From the NCBI RefSeq assembly GCF_000003815.2, contig NC_049982.1:10790175-10854174 (forward strand): DNA of 64,000 nt. The letters are read 5' to 3'. Below are positions 12,193-23,800 of this stretch, in pieces. The translations under genes were made by a program, and so were the position numbers. The stretch comes from Branchiostoma floridae. Lineage: Eukaryota; Chordata; Leptocardii; Amphioxiformes; Branchiostomatidae. Positions within the stretch are counted from its first letter, which is position 1, and the number at the start of each line of letters is the position of its first letter. The notes below the pieces were generated by a model. That model searched no databases and was not told the origin of the DNA. It worked only from the letters and a program-made list of their open reading frames with translations.

Positions 12193-14325
12193 AAGCATGC
12201 TATCTATCAGGTAAGAACTGCTTTCCTATGTTATTTTGTCTGTGGCTTCAATACATGTACATGTATGTTCTTAACTTGAATTCAAAGATTCTAGCACAAT
12301 ATACCTGTTATACAGTCTACATGTGCTAGTATATGGAATATCTTTAGTGTGCATTTTGAATGATAAGGTCTGGCTTGGACAATATGTTGGGAAGGACAAT
12401 CTTTATACTTTACTGTTAAACTTGTAGCCATGTCACTGGTCTTCAGGGAGAGGTACCATAGAGCCCTGGACAGACAGAGTTTGTCAGTCTAGAAACGCTA
12501 CCTTTGAACTAATGTGTTCTATATTGTGCCTATTTTGTACAGGAGACTGAAGCTGATGAAATGTGCCTTAGTTCCAGCTTGGTCTCACTATGCGATCAAC
12601 CACCAACCTCAAGCTACCTCGATCTTACTGGGATGATCTCAAATGTTCAACTTTTTCCAAGTTCCTGTAAAGACAGAAGCTTTGCCTGTCTTTACAAGAA
12701 AGAATTGTAAAGTGGTCCTCATACGGTGTGGAAAGTTTTAAGCAAAGCTTTGCCGGTGCTCTCAAAGCATTGGAGCAACAAACACATTTTCTTTGATGCA
12801 TATCTGAACATTTGAGACCATCCCTTCCAGGATGCCTTCCTCCAGATTTTAATGATATGCAACCAAGAAGTGAAGTTACTTTTTATGACAATATCAACAT
12901 GTGCACAATAGAATGTTACTGTTTTTCATGGTGTTACAAAGTATAAATTAGAAGAAAAATTTAAGGAGATATACTTTTGGAAATACTCAGATGTGGTGAA
13001 TTTTAGCCCCAAACGTGGAAATATTTGTTGTATCTGTGGTGTAGTGGCTGTAGAGTTTGCTTAATTGTGAATTGCAAGTAGCTATGAGAGACAGTTGTAC
13101 TTGTAGTGGCCTTACAGTCAGTAGGGGGAAGATGTGTCAAGATGGGTGAAGGAGAATGCTCAAGTATTTGATAAACACATCTTGAAACAAAGTGTTAATC
13201 AATACATTTCCTGAAGTGAAATACATTTCAATCCTGTGTTTTATCCACAATTCTTTATCTGCTACATTTTGTGCTGTATTTTGCCGTGACGTGTTCTATA
13301 GAAAATTCTGTGTTCCCTTCACCCATCTCGGCCTGACAACTTCTGAACAAACAGTTGCACACATATTCAGGGTATGAAGTCATTCATTTCATAGGTAGCA
13401 TAACTGTCTGGATACATGTGATTGTGAACAGGTTGGGCTAGTCCAATTTTGCTGTGAAAAAAACATCTTGCCATTGCTTCTATTTTGTATGATAGCTTTT
13501 CTCTTTTGTTGTTCAACTAATTGTTATTGGTATTTTGGCAGGTTTGAATAAAATTACATATAGATTGCACTTGGATAGGAGTATGATGTTGCTTGAAGTA
13601 CAACTGTTTGCAGCAAAATTGGACTTTTCCTGGCTGAATGAATTTTTTTGTTGCTGGCTACAATCGTTCTTCACTGTGTGATGAAATATACCCTATTACG
13701 GGGCTGTCAGACTTAATTTATGGAGATACTTGTGTAATCTTCTGGTGTTTTTGCCAATCTCAGCTTTGTACAGTATGCGAAATGTGTATATTTTGAAGTA
13801 TGTTCCTGGAGTATGTGCATTCATATGATTCAGAGTCCTCTTGGATAGAATGCAGCTATGTCATCAGTGATGCCATCTAGCGATTTTACGTGGCATTGTT
13901 AGGTTAGGAGATGAGATAAAGATGGTGGGTGTTCTGTGTGTCATAACTATTTATTTGCATGTACCTAGGATGTGTAGAATAAAGAGAGACACAGTTGTAC
14001 ATTTCTTGATTTTCCTTTTTTTTGTTTTGTTTTCTAACTGCTTTGAAAAGTTGAAGGTAATATAATTCCTGACTTTGGACTCAGGTGATTCAGGACTATG
14101 ACAATGATTTGTATGCAAACAATGTAAGGACGTGATGTGCTTTGTCCTAATGCATTTTCCAGTGTTACGGTACAAAAAGGGATGCATGAGCTCTTATCCT
14201 CTGTCCTTGCTTATGGTCTTTTGTGGTTTCATTATCCCAAAGCCTGTGTTCAACCTTTTTTGTTGTGAGGCACAAATTGTGTACAGTTTTTGTGAAGGTC
14301 AATAAATTCAATTCTATCAAAATGT
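12193..14325 (+). other. 3' UTR of the CECR2-like gene, with a probable 3'-UTR intron
   Basis: After the TGA at 12190-12192 a strong donor (CAG|GTAAGA) lies at 12211, and a plausible acceptor (TTTTGTACAG) ends at 12542. The UTR may therefore be spliced only 18 bases after the stop, too close to trigger nonsense-mediated decay by the usual 50-base rule. AT-rich, non-coding sequence follows. AATAAA-type signals occur near 13547, near 13978 and at 14301-14306. The last is followed by a GT-rich stretch and is my preferred poly(A) site. Confidence 0.6.
14301..14306 (+). terminator. Candidate poly(A) signal of the CECR2-like gene
   Basis: AATAAA followed about 20 bases later by a T/GT-rich downstream element (near 14322-14348). 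It is the last such signal before the convergent lysozyme gene. Earlier AATAAA-like sites near 13547 and 13978 may also be used. Confidence 0.5.
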
Positions 14326-14404
14326 TGTCGTCATGTTCTTTTTCAGTCTTGTAAAATTTATATGCCGAGATGTACTTTGTAGGAACCATACAGATATGCA
14401 CTAC

Positions 14405-14572
14405 ACTCAAACCTGACCAAGAAAAACACTCAAGGGACCATTTTGAAAGTTAGTCACCAAAGACAGGACTCTTGATGCTTGTGTCAATGAGAAAAATTAT
14501 CTAAGGGACGACCAAAAAGTGATCACGTTGGCCAGGTGGTCCTTAGAGGTGGTTACTTGTACAGGTTTAATT
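14405..14572. mobile_element. Degenerate foldback MITE between the convergent genes
   Basis: The ends are imperfect inverted repeats. The left side reads CTCAAACCTGACCAAG and then AAGGGACCA. The right side, read in reverse complement, reads ATTAAACCTGTACAAG and then AAGGACCACC. There is no coding capacity. It lies between the two convergent 3' ends. Confidence 0.4.
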
Positions 14573-14770
14573 GCATGACAATATTCAATTACTTTATGAA
14601 GACTAGCTGTATGAAGTTAGCCCTGGTTAACTAACTCAGATGTCACTCAGGCCACAAGTGGTGCAGAGCTACACATGTAGAACGAGAATTATGCCACCAA
14701 AGCGCATTAGTTTACAAATTGAACAAAGGTAACAAGAAAGTTCCTGTCTTGTAAAAAGAAAATGCACTAG

Positions 14771-17647
14771 CTAATATTCCCCTATCCCATGATGCGGCTC
14801 TGCCATCTCCTTCCCATCTACAGAGTAACATTTCTTGTCCTTGCACACGGGGTAGCCAGGAGGACAGCAGTAGGTGGGACAGCAGTTCGGGTAGCCGTGG
14901 GGACAGCAGGCGTTCCTGCCGGGACAGCACTCCGCATTCGGGTACGGACAGCACAGGTACTCGGGCAGGGTCTTCTCTATGTACTCCACGAAGCGCCAGC
15001 GGTCCATGCAACACGTCTCCTGCTCCTTGCAGCAGGACGAGGAATTGCACTTCCTAGAATGACAAAGAAGTTAGCCATAGGTCCATCCATGCACAAAGTC
15101 TCCGTTGGTAAAGCATGAGTTGGTGGGGAGATATTTGCGTGCGTGTGAGAAAGAATGCTGTTTTCAAGGCGAAGTAGAAAAAGACAGTTTAAGCTGTAGC
15201 CGTTTTCATGATTTGTCAGAAATGGGTGTCTTTGATTAGTTTAGTTTGTAAGGTTCTAAATTGGTTTGTATACGGCATTGAAATATCAAAAAAGACTGAT
15301 GAAAACGTGACATAGTACTTAGGAAGATTCTGAAATTGTAAGGTACACATGTATGTTATCTCAAACGTCTAGCCGTTTCAAAAATCATATCCAGTTGCTG
15401 TAGTAATTGCTATTTGGCGTGTTTGCTTAGTTTCATTGCCGCCTAAGGAAAGTACCTTGTGAAAGGCTGGAAGCAGGTGCTGCCCATCTTGACGTATTTC
15501 ACATCGTCCATACACCTCTTCATGTTGCCGGAGTCGTAGTGCATGCACCACTCCGTCAGGGACAGGTCGTCTGCCGCAGCGTGCCAGTTCCCGATCCCCA
15601 GCCACGCAAGGAACTTACCAAAGTAGCCCTTCACATCTAAAACAACGGTAGGAAACATTTGAAAACAATATTAGGTTCGTGTCAAAGCTATTGGATAACT
15701 CTATTTAGTATGTATCTAGCTTATATAACATCGTAAGTATTTTTGATAAATGTTAACTGTCATTGCTTTGTGAACGGCCACATAAGTAGCCTCCGACAAG
15801 CTGTCATACGGGGTTACGAGTTGGGTAGAATTCGCCAAAAAAAAAAACGGGGAAATTAGTCCACGCTGAGGTTAATGTTCCCAAACCATCTAATACAAAA
15901 CTCCCCTGGCAAATTATTCCCCCTATCAGAGCCAGCGTAGTCAGTCTTGTACGTAGAGACTACCACATGAGAAACTAAGCGGGAATGGACCAGGGAATGT
16001 AGCAACTCCATCATCATCATCATTTTGTCGAGAAAATAGTATTAAAACGTGAACACTTTCAAGTCTGCTACCAACAAAGTTCTTATTCTTGGTGCTAGTT
16101 TTACTGCTATTAAAAGTGCGCACAATAGGCTACTCTTTTACTTGACTAAAAAAAATAGTTATGCGAGTACAGTACTAGTGCTCTGTCCCACCTGCATATC
16201 CCCACAGGTACGACATGTCCACCAGCACGTTCTGCACGTTACAGCTCAGCTCGTCAAACCTGCTGAAGGCCTTGTGTGCGTCCGACACGGCCTGGGATAG
16301 TGCCACCTTGAACAGTCTGTCAACAGAACACACAAGGTGAATCAATTCGAACGGTTGATATTACGGCAGGCCAGAACTTTCAAAGGCTATAGACCTTTTA
16401 CTTTTGGGAGCCTTTTTACTAACGACAAGCGGTCACACAACTCGAAAATCTATCGACTGACGAGTCTGCGATCTCGATGACATTTTCGGAAGTGTGGCAC
16501 CGGCCGGTGTTCTCTCGATCATCGCGCGATTTCTAGGCTAGGGGTTGGCCGATGTTTATAAATCACCGACCTCTGTTTTATATATATAATAGGGTAGACT
16601 TTCAGGCGAAAAATACGTGTGAGCCTCTGTGGATTTAGAATCGGGTGACATTCTTGCGATCAACAAGTGCGGTCGAAGCTCGTCGACAGTGTGACAAGGG
16701 CTTTAAGCATTAATTGCTATAATGATTGTTTTATGGTATTATGCTGACAAATCATGAATTATCATATCGACAGTGGCAAAAACGTTAGGATGAACGAAAA
16801 TACTGCACATTCGCGGTGCTTTATTGTTGTGAGAGAAACTCACTGTGAAATCTGCTGCTCGTTGAGACAGATGACGTCACTGCAATGACAGGCTGATCCG
16901 AAGGCCGTGGCCGGTCCGTCGTACAACTTGGTAAAGTTTACCCCCAGTTTCGCGATCACCTGTGCTCAATTAGAAAAATCAGTTAAAAAGTCCATATTCA
17001 TTCTATGAGATGTATACAAAGCAGTTTTTTTTCAATTTCAGTATCAGCGTGTTGAATTTCAAACGGGGTTTAAATGATACGATTTCAGCAAAACGGCACG
17101 ACCTTTCACCTCACCATCTACTTGGAGACTGGTGTCATTGATGCGGTTGAAAGGGCAACGATGGGTGTATGGTACGGCATCGTCATATCCGCTGTCGCCC
17201 CCCCTCCCCCGAAAAAGAACTTGACAAAAACTCAATCTAAATGCGCAAAAAAAAATTATGGCGTACAACATTGCTTCTGTCTGTGGGACCACAAGAGGAG
17301 TACCTGCACCTGAAACTATTGCATTCGCCAGGCGCGCGTAACACGCAGTTCAGTTTATATTCTTGCGCGACGGAGACTGAATAGACGAGCTTGCAGCTCA
17401 CAGACAAACTTACCTTTTTGGCATCAGCTCTATCCAGGCCGTACCCGAATCCAATTTTCCTGGCTCCCGTTGGGTCTATGTACATGCACTCCTTCTGGCC
17501 CTCGTGGTACTTAATGAGAGGCGCCGGGTCACAGTTCTGTCCTCCTCGGGCGGAAATGCCTGCATCGCCGAAAGGATCTCCTCCGACGGCTTGGTGATTC
17601 AGCCCGAGAAAAACCGCGAATAACTGCACCCAGCAAAGGTTTTCCAT
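14771..17647 (-). CDS. Secreted GH24 (T4/phage-type) lysozyme with C-terminal granulin-like domain
   Basis: Five exons in transcript order: 17647-17414, 16959-16844, 16316-16192, 15636-15456, 15053-14771. All have GT-AG borders and consistent phases, giving 312 residues. Residues 1 to about 23 look like a signal peptide. Residues about 44-215 match T4 lysozyme: KYHEG holds the catalytic Glu (49), DPTGARKIGFGYG follows with Asp58 nine residues on (as Glu11-Asp20), then LNEQQIS-LFKVALSQAV, MSYLWGYAG and GNWHAAADDL. The third T4 active-site residue, Thr26, aligns with Lys. Residues about 221-298 carry 17 Cys, mostly as CC pairs (CCPYPNAECC, ACCPHGYPNCC), as in granulins. The expected role is extracellular peptidoglycan cleavage in defence or digestion. 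An upstream in-frame ATG at 17683 would add 12 residues. I prefer 17647 because a clean signal peptide begins there. Confidence 0.85.
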
Positions 17648-17741
17648 TCTTTTTAAACTATGCACGTACCTACGAACTAACATACAAACGCTTGGTACAC
17701 ACTGGCGAGGTGAAATGGGTCGAACCTTGTGAAACTTTGCC

Positions 17742-17747
17742 TTTATA
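17742..17747 (-). promoter_or_regulatory. Candidate TATA box of the lysozyme gene
   Basis: On the minus strand the sequence reads GGTATAAAGGC about 95 bases upstream of the chosen ATG. A start site 25-30 bases downstream would leave a short 5' UTR of about 70 bases. That suits a compact, inducible secreted-protein gene. Confidence 0.5.
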
Positions 17748-20700
17748 CCTTCAGGTATCTTTCACCATGATCTGGCACCACTGTGCATGTGATAGTCTTA
17801 CTTCCGTCTGCGCCAAGCAAAGTGAGGTAGTGCCAGGATGAGCAGGTCGCCGACCCGCGACAAGAAGCAGATGCTGGAACTCAGATAAACCTCCGTTTCG
17901 TAGGTCTCACAACGGCTCTGGATATAATGCAGAGTGTCTTGACTTTTATCTTTTAAAATTCTATGACAACATGTTGATTCAAAGAAATCTTTTGACAGAG
18001 GCTTTCAAATGCAAAATGATCCAAAATGCTTGAAGATTATTCTTGTGCTTGTAAAATACTATCTCCCGGTCAAGTCTTATGGGTTACATCAATAATCACT
18101 TTTCAGTGTCCTCTCTAAGCTTATATTTTCACTTCTGAAGCGATCGCTGTATATTTCCATACGAGATTTCAAAATCATATTAAGGCAGTGTAGAACTTAA
18201 ACGAAAACACGATAGAATAGATATCACATCACTGGAAAGGGCGGATGTCTGCCAATGATGATTCAATATCCCGCACCGGCCAATTCTGACTGATTCCGTG
18301 ATGCTTATCATGCAGCGTCTCGTCTTCAGGGCAAGTGTTTCACATGTAAAATGTGACTTTTTGCTTTCAATCCGGGGCATTTTATTTTTTTATTTTTCTC
18401 GCAGCCACTTTCTTCAGCAAATCAGAACTTCTGTTCTGGGCAATCACTGCAATATTGATGCAATTCATGATCATATCATGTCAATGATGGAGTGTAATAT
18501 ATTTCTTACAGAATTATGGAATCAATGGGTCGTGACCTGATTAGCGACCAAATTGAATGTATGTTATCATATATCAATTGCTTTTTCTATCTATGGCTTT
18601 TAATAATAATAAGTGATATTAATAAGTTCTATTGCAAATTCATGCCCGTGTTTTAATTATCCCCTCAAATATGCACCCGCTAGTGATGCTCGCAAGAACC
18701 GTAGGCGACCATTTTATAACGCGGTTAGCCAGCTGGTCGTTGACCTCAATGAACGCAGCTAGGTTTCAACACTTGAAGGCTTGCTGACGTCCCTCATGAG
18801 TTCAAGTGTGCGGTTCCGGCTACTACATAGTCGGAACGACAGCCGGCAAGAGGAGTCCATTTTCACGTCGGCACAGGATCTTTTAAAAGCAAACGATTTC
18901 TTCCCATATGAAGAAAACAAAGTAGCTCTTTTGGTCCCCTTGGAGCCTGTCCTGCCACTTCCCAAACAATTTCTGTGCAACTGTATTGACAGGGGTATTA
19001 AAAAGCCTCTCAGCAGGGGGTTCCATGAGAGATCATGAGAACAACATGATTTGAATTGAAGTACGGCTTTTGCGCCCAGGCAATACCAAGTGTACATGTA
19101 TCATACAGATGCAGGAGAGTCCCTCTTTTACATGTGTGTATCCATGATTTCAGATAAATTACTGTTGTCAGCGCTATCATTTCTCCACAAGCATATTGTA
19201 TTAAATGGACTTTCCCTTCTGGGGTTTGAGGCATCTCGGGACGGTACATTTTTGATGGTAGACAGCTTTGTCTGTTGTAACTTATGAGCAGAATGGCAGT
19301 GAGCGCTGCGCCTTGACCACCTTCTGGATATCATGTAAAAGGCGTTTATCAGCTTTCATTGATATCTTGGACCCCTTTCTTCCCTGAATTGCACAATGTT
19401 GGCCATGCCTTTGAGGTTTCAAGTGAGAGATTGGTTCGGACTTGCCTTGGAAGAAAGCGTCATTTAATTTAAGATCAACGGTTCGCCCCTTCAATTTCAT
19501 TTACGCGGAGCAGGAGTTCAGCAAAACTGTTGGACACCACAGAAGCCACGCCCCGAGGTCTGTGCTGACCCGGATTTCTGCTAGGTAGAAAACAACCCAA
19601 CTTGCTGGTTCATCCATCTCCGTGATATCGGCAAACTATTGACTAAAGGTGGATTTTCCAGTCTGCGAGCGAGTTTTGGGACCTTGCGGCTGAAGTTGAG
19701 GTTAGTATGGTCTTTTTTGTCGTGCCTATCGGTGTGATTTTTCGATCTTATCTGCAGGGAGACCTTGATCGCTGGGACCGATTCCAGACCCATGTTGTTT
19801 TGTCAAGGTAGGCAGGAAAAACTAGTACGGCGATGATTTTAGGGCTCGACGCTTGATATTTTTGTTTCATATATGTCTGAAGCTATGGCTTAATTACAAG
19901 CAATGTGATACTTTATGCTGAAAACAAAAATAGATCTATTTTCTGAGTGGGAGGGCAGACGGGTGGTCACCGATGAGGCCTGGTAAATCGTCGTAGAGGC
20001 AGTTTGAGCGGCAACCTTTTTCCAACCTCCTTGGTACGGGAAAGCTCCTTGGTACGGGGTAATTCGTAAACAGCAAAAGAACGGCACTAGGTCTGCTAAA
20101 ATAACATGGCTTGGCGCCAGATATAAATTTACAGCCAAGTGTCAGGAAGGAAAAGAGTGCAAACAGTCACAGGGACCAGTGCCTGTCGTCGTGGACTTGT
20201 GATTATATTTACTTCAATCTACGTTTGCTTGACCAAGGAATTTATTCTAGTTCTAGGCCACATCTATAAATATTCAATATAAAGTTCACCACATGTGGTT
20301 GGGGACCACCCACTAACTATCCGAAAGAAGGTGGATCGAGGGAGCACTGTTGCCTAACCTAACCTAAAACCTAACCTAGTCCCATCCTGTATAAAAGCTC
20401 TGATAATACACGTACTAAGTTTACTCATCATCAGGAACATACATGATTGTATACTACCGGGTATATGAAAAATAGAAACATGCTTTATTTTGTGCACGGA
20501 TATAAAGTCTTAAAATTGTAACATAAAAACTTCTCAAGTTCCTTTATTGTTGATTAATGTTGTTGTCACTGGTAATATGTAGACACAAGCAATTAATTTA
20601 AACAAGAAACCAAGCAAACAGTCAGTCATCTATTAGTATTACATTTTTTCTTCTTTTTGAATCATGTAATAAAGAATCTACAGTTATGGCCAGTTGTATT

Positions 20701-20857
20701 CTCTTGCTGCATTATGGTGTAGAGATCACATTTCCTTATGCTCTGTGACAAGGATATCAGAGTTAAACTTGATGGTCAAAGGATTCGAAAAGATCAAATA
20801 AAAGCCTTGACATAACTTCTCATATCAACTGTATTGACGTTTTTAGGAGGTGACAAA
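17748..20857. other. Intergenic region between the lysozyme and transporter A; no gene recognised
   Basis: The open frames here (for example 18759-19097 minus and 18781-19038 plus) have no recognisable domains and no mutually supporting splice sites. A short CTAACC-like run sits near 20353-20378. An acceptor-like AG just before the transporter A start codon (20846-20847) suggests that a 5' non-coding exon lies somewhere in this region, but I cannot place it. Confidence 0.4.
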
Positions 20858-23800
20858 ATGGCTTCCAAAGCTGAGGAAACCATTCCCATGGAGCCAACAG
20901 CAGCCCCACAGCAACATGTGGTTGTCGTGGAAACCGTTGACACAGATGCCACACCCTGCTGCTGTTGCTGTGACGACGGCTGTGAGGAGGAGAACAAAGA
21001 GCGCGGGAACTGGTCCTGTAACTTCGAGTCCATCCTGGCGAGCATTGGCTACGCCATCGGACCGGGGTACCTGTGGATTATGCCATACCTTATTTACCGG
21101 CATGGAGGTGGGTGATGCCATAGCTGAGTATGTCATAGTGAGGCATAATGGGACCGCTTCTAGATCTCCTCATCTTCATTCAGTTTAACCCTCAAAGTAT
21201 ATGGTAAACATGCATATTTGATGTATTTGAAGGTGCCTGTATGAGTCGGTAAAATTGGCTGCTTTGCTATGAATTTTGTGATTCTGATGAAAGTTCATTG
21301 GTGTGATATAGATACAAACTTAATGTCTTGTACTATCTTCTTTACCTCACCAGGTCTCTTTCTCCTTGCATACTTCTTCTCGCAAATGTTCATTGGTTTC
21401 CCCATTGTCTACCTGGAGATGGCGCTGGGACAGTACACGTCACAGGGACCTATCCGTGCATGGAGAGGGGTGCCCATACTGCAGGGTAAGTCACATGGAC
21501 TAATCCGTGCATGGAGAGGGGTGCCCATACTTCAGGGTAAGTCACATGGACTAATCTATGCATGGAGAGGGGTGTCCGTACTGCAGGGTAAGTCACATGG
21601 ATTAATCTATGCATGGAGAGGGGTGCCCATACTGCAGGGTAAGTCACATGGACTAATCCATGCATGGAGAGGGGTGCCCATACTGCAGGGTAAATCACAT
21701 AGACTAATCCATGCATGGAGAGGGGTGCCCATACTGCAGGGTAAGTCACATGGACTAATCCATGCAAGAAGAGAGGTGCCCATACTGCAGGGTAAGTCAC
21801 ATGGACTAATCTATGCAAGAAGAGAGGTGCCCATACTGCAAGGTAAGTCATGTGGACTAATCCATGCATGGAGAGGGGTGCCCATACTGCAGGGTAAGTC
21901 ACATGGACTAATCTATGCACGAAGAGAGGTGCCCATACTGCAAGGTAAGTCATGTGGACTAATCCATGCATGGAGAGGGGTGCCCATACTGCAAGGTAAG
22001 TCATGTGGACTAATCCATGCAAGAAGAGGGGTGCCCATACTGCAGGGTAAGTCACGTGGACTAATCCATGCATGGAGAGGGGGGGTGCCCATCCGGCAGG
22101 GTAAGTCACATGGACTAATTCATGCATGGAGAGGGGCACCCATACTGCAGGGTAAGTCAGAGGGACATATACGTACATGGAGAGGGGTGGCCATACTGCT
22201 GAAGCCGGGTAACAGAATGATTAGGTGCTAGCCTAGCTAAACCATAGGTCCCTGCTCTTTGAGAGCTGACCAAAGCGAACAAGGCTGGACTCCAGGCTAA
22301 CTAAAACATGTTTGTAGCATCGCTTCTACAGTTCAGGACCAATCAACCCCTGACAAGAGACTTTGTAGTGCATGCTTACCCTTGGGCCTGAGCCATGATT
22401 TTTTTCCACCCATCATCCAGCCATCCCCTCAACATCCAGCACCCTTTTAGGGTTGGTATTGTCATTTGCCAACAAATACCTGGATGCGGTTGGCAGACTT
22501 TTTTCCTTTAGGCTGTTGTCCTACTAGGGTCTGGCTCCCAGGGTAGGCCTTGGGATGGTACATTCAATAAGATTCTACAAGGAGTTATTCCAAGTTTGAC
22601 TTTGGTGGTGCATTTAAATGTTGTTTTATTTCACAGGAATTGGGGTAGGCATGGTTGTGATGTCGGCCATCTTCTGTATCTACCACAACGCCCTGCTGGC
22701 AGAGATGCTGTACTACATGTTCTATGTTCCTGGGGACCTGAGCAGCACGGCATCATGTGACAACTACTGGAACACTGACCGCTGCAGTGAGTTTCATTTG
22801 TTTGACTGAATGCTAATTCACAGCCTTTAGTTATAATGTCTAAGTAATTAGCAAGAGCTGTCTTAATTGCCTATCCAAACTTTGATTAGTAAAAAGTGCA
22901 AGCTCAATTGGATCATATGTTTTGCTGGATCCATTTGTAAACCACATTGATTTCAAGGAAGCCTATTCTCCTGCCAGTTGATTTTAAATTGCAATTGAAA
23001 TTGGTGTATGATTGTGGCAAGATAATTATAGATTGCACATTGGGAAGGCCACATGGCCCATTGAAAAGCATATGCCTGATGTGCATACATTGTATGCCTT
23101 GACTCTGACTGTTTGCCAATTTTGAGCCTCCTCTCCTCTGAGGTATAAAGCTCTGTACAATATTTAGCAGGTTGGCTGGTGCAAAGAGGGTCCCTTTTTT
23201 TCCAGTACCATCCCATTGCCCCCGGCCCCTCTCCCAGTGCACCAGCCCTATCCTGCTGAATATTGTACAATCCCTTATCATGGGTTATTACTCAAATTGA
23301 CCTGGTAATGTTATGCTCTGTTACAGTGAGTGGATGTCGTCAAGAGGTTGTGGAATATGATTATGATGGTGGTTATGAACCGTACAACTACACACGTCTG
23401 ATTTGCGGTGGTCTGGAGGCACCAGCAATGGAGTACAGGCAGTAAGTATAAAAGTACCCAAACTCTGTTCTGCCTACTTTGTTTTGGTGACACTCTGAAT
23501 ACTTGTTTCCGTAGAGTCAATTCTTAACATGGCTAATTGTTTTAACAGTCACATCCTAGAGGAGTTAGAATTAAACAAGAATTGAACATTGAAATATTTG
23601 ATCTACATTCGCATTTGTTACTTTTTTACTAGTAACATTGACTATCATAATTCCACCGGGTGTCGCCACCTCAAAAAAACATTAGTAAAGAGGTCTTCCC
23701 ATGATTGTCTTGAACATAGAATGTTAAATATCTTAAATATAATACAATTCAGATATTTAGGTGTTGAAGACAATCTTGAGAAGGCCTCTAAAACAACGTT

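Noticed and set aside
18759-19097. Open frames on both strands in the intergenic region
   Set aside because: They overlap each other, have no domain similarity and no supporting splice sites.
21450-22178. 242-codon minus-strand open frame
   Set aside because: It is the antisense reading of the 51-bp minisatellite, and its periodic peptide merely reflects the repeat.
21436-22210. Recursive splicing array (CAG|GTAAGT ratchet points)
   Set aside because: The units do contain CAG or AAG before GTAAGT, but purine-rich sequence stands where a pyrimidine tract would be needed, and most units have an extra G. Alternative donors explain the structure better.
21436-22210. CRISPR-like array of regular repeats
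   Set aside because: The whole 51-bp unit repeats, with no unique spacers, and the host is an animal.
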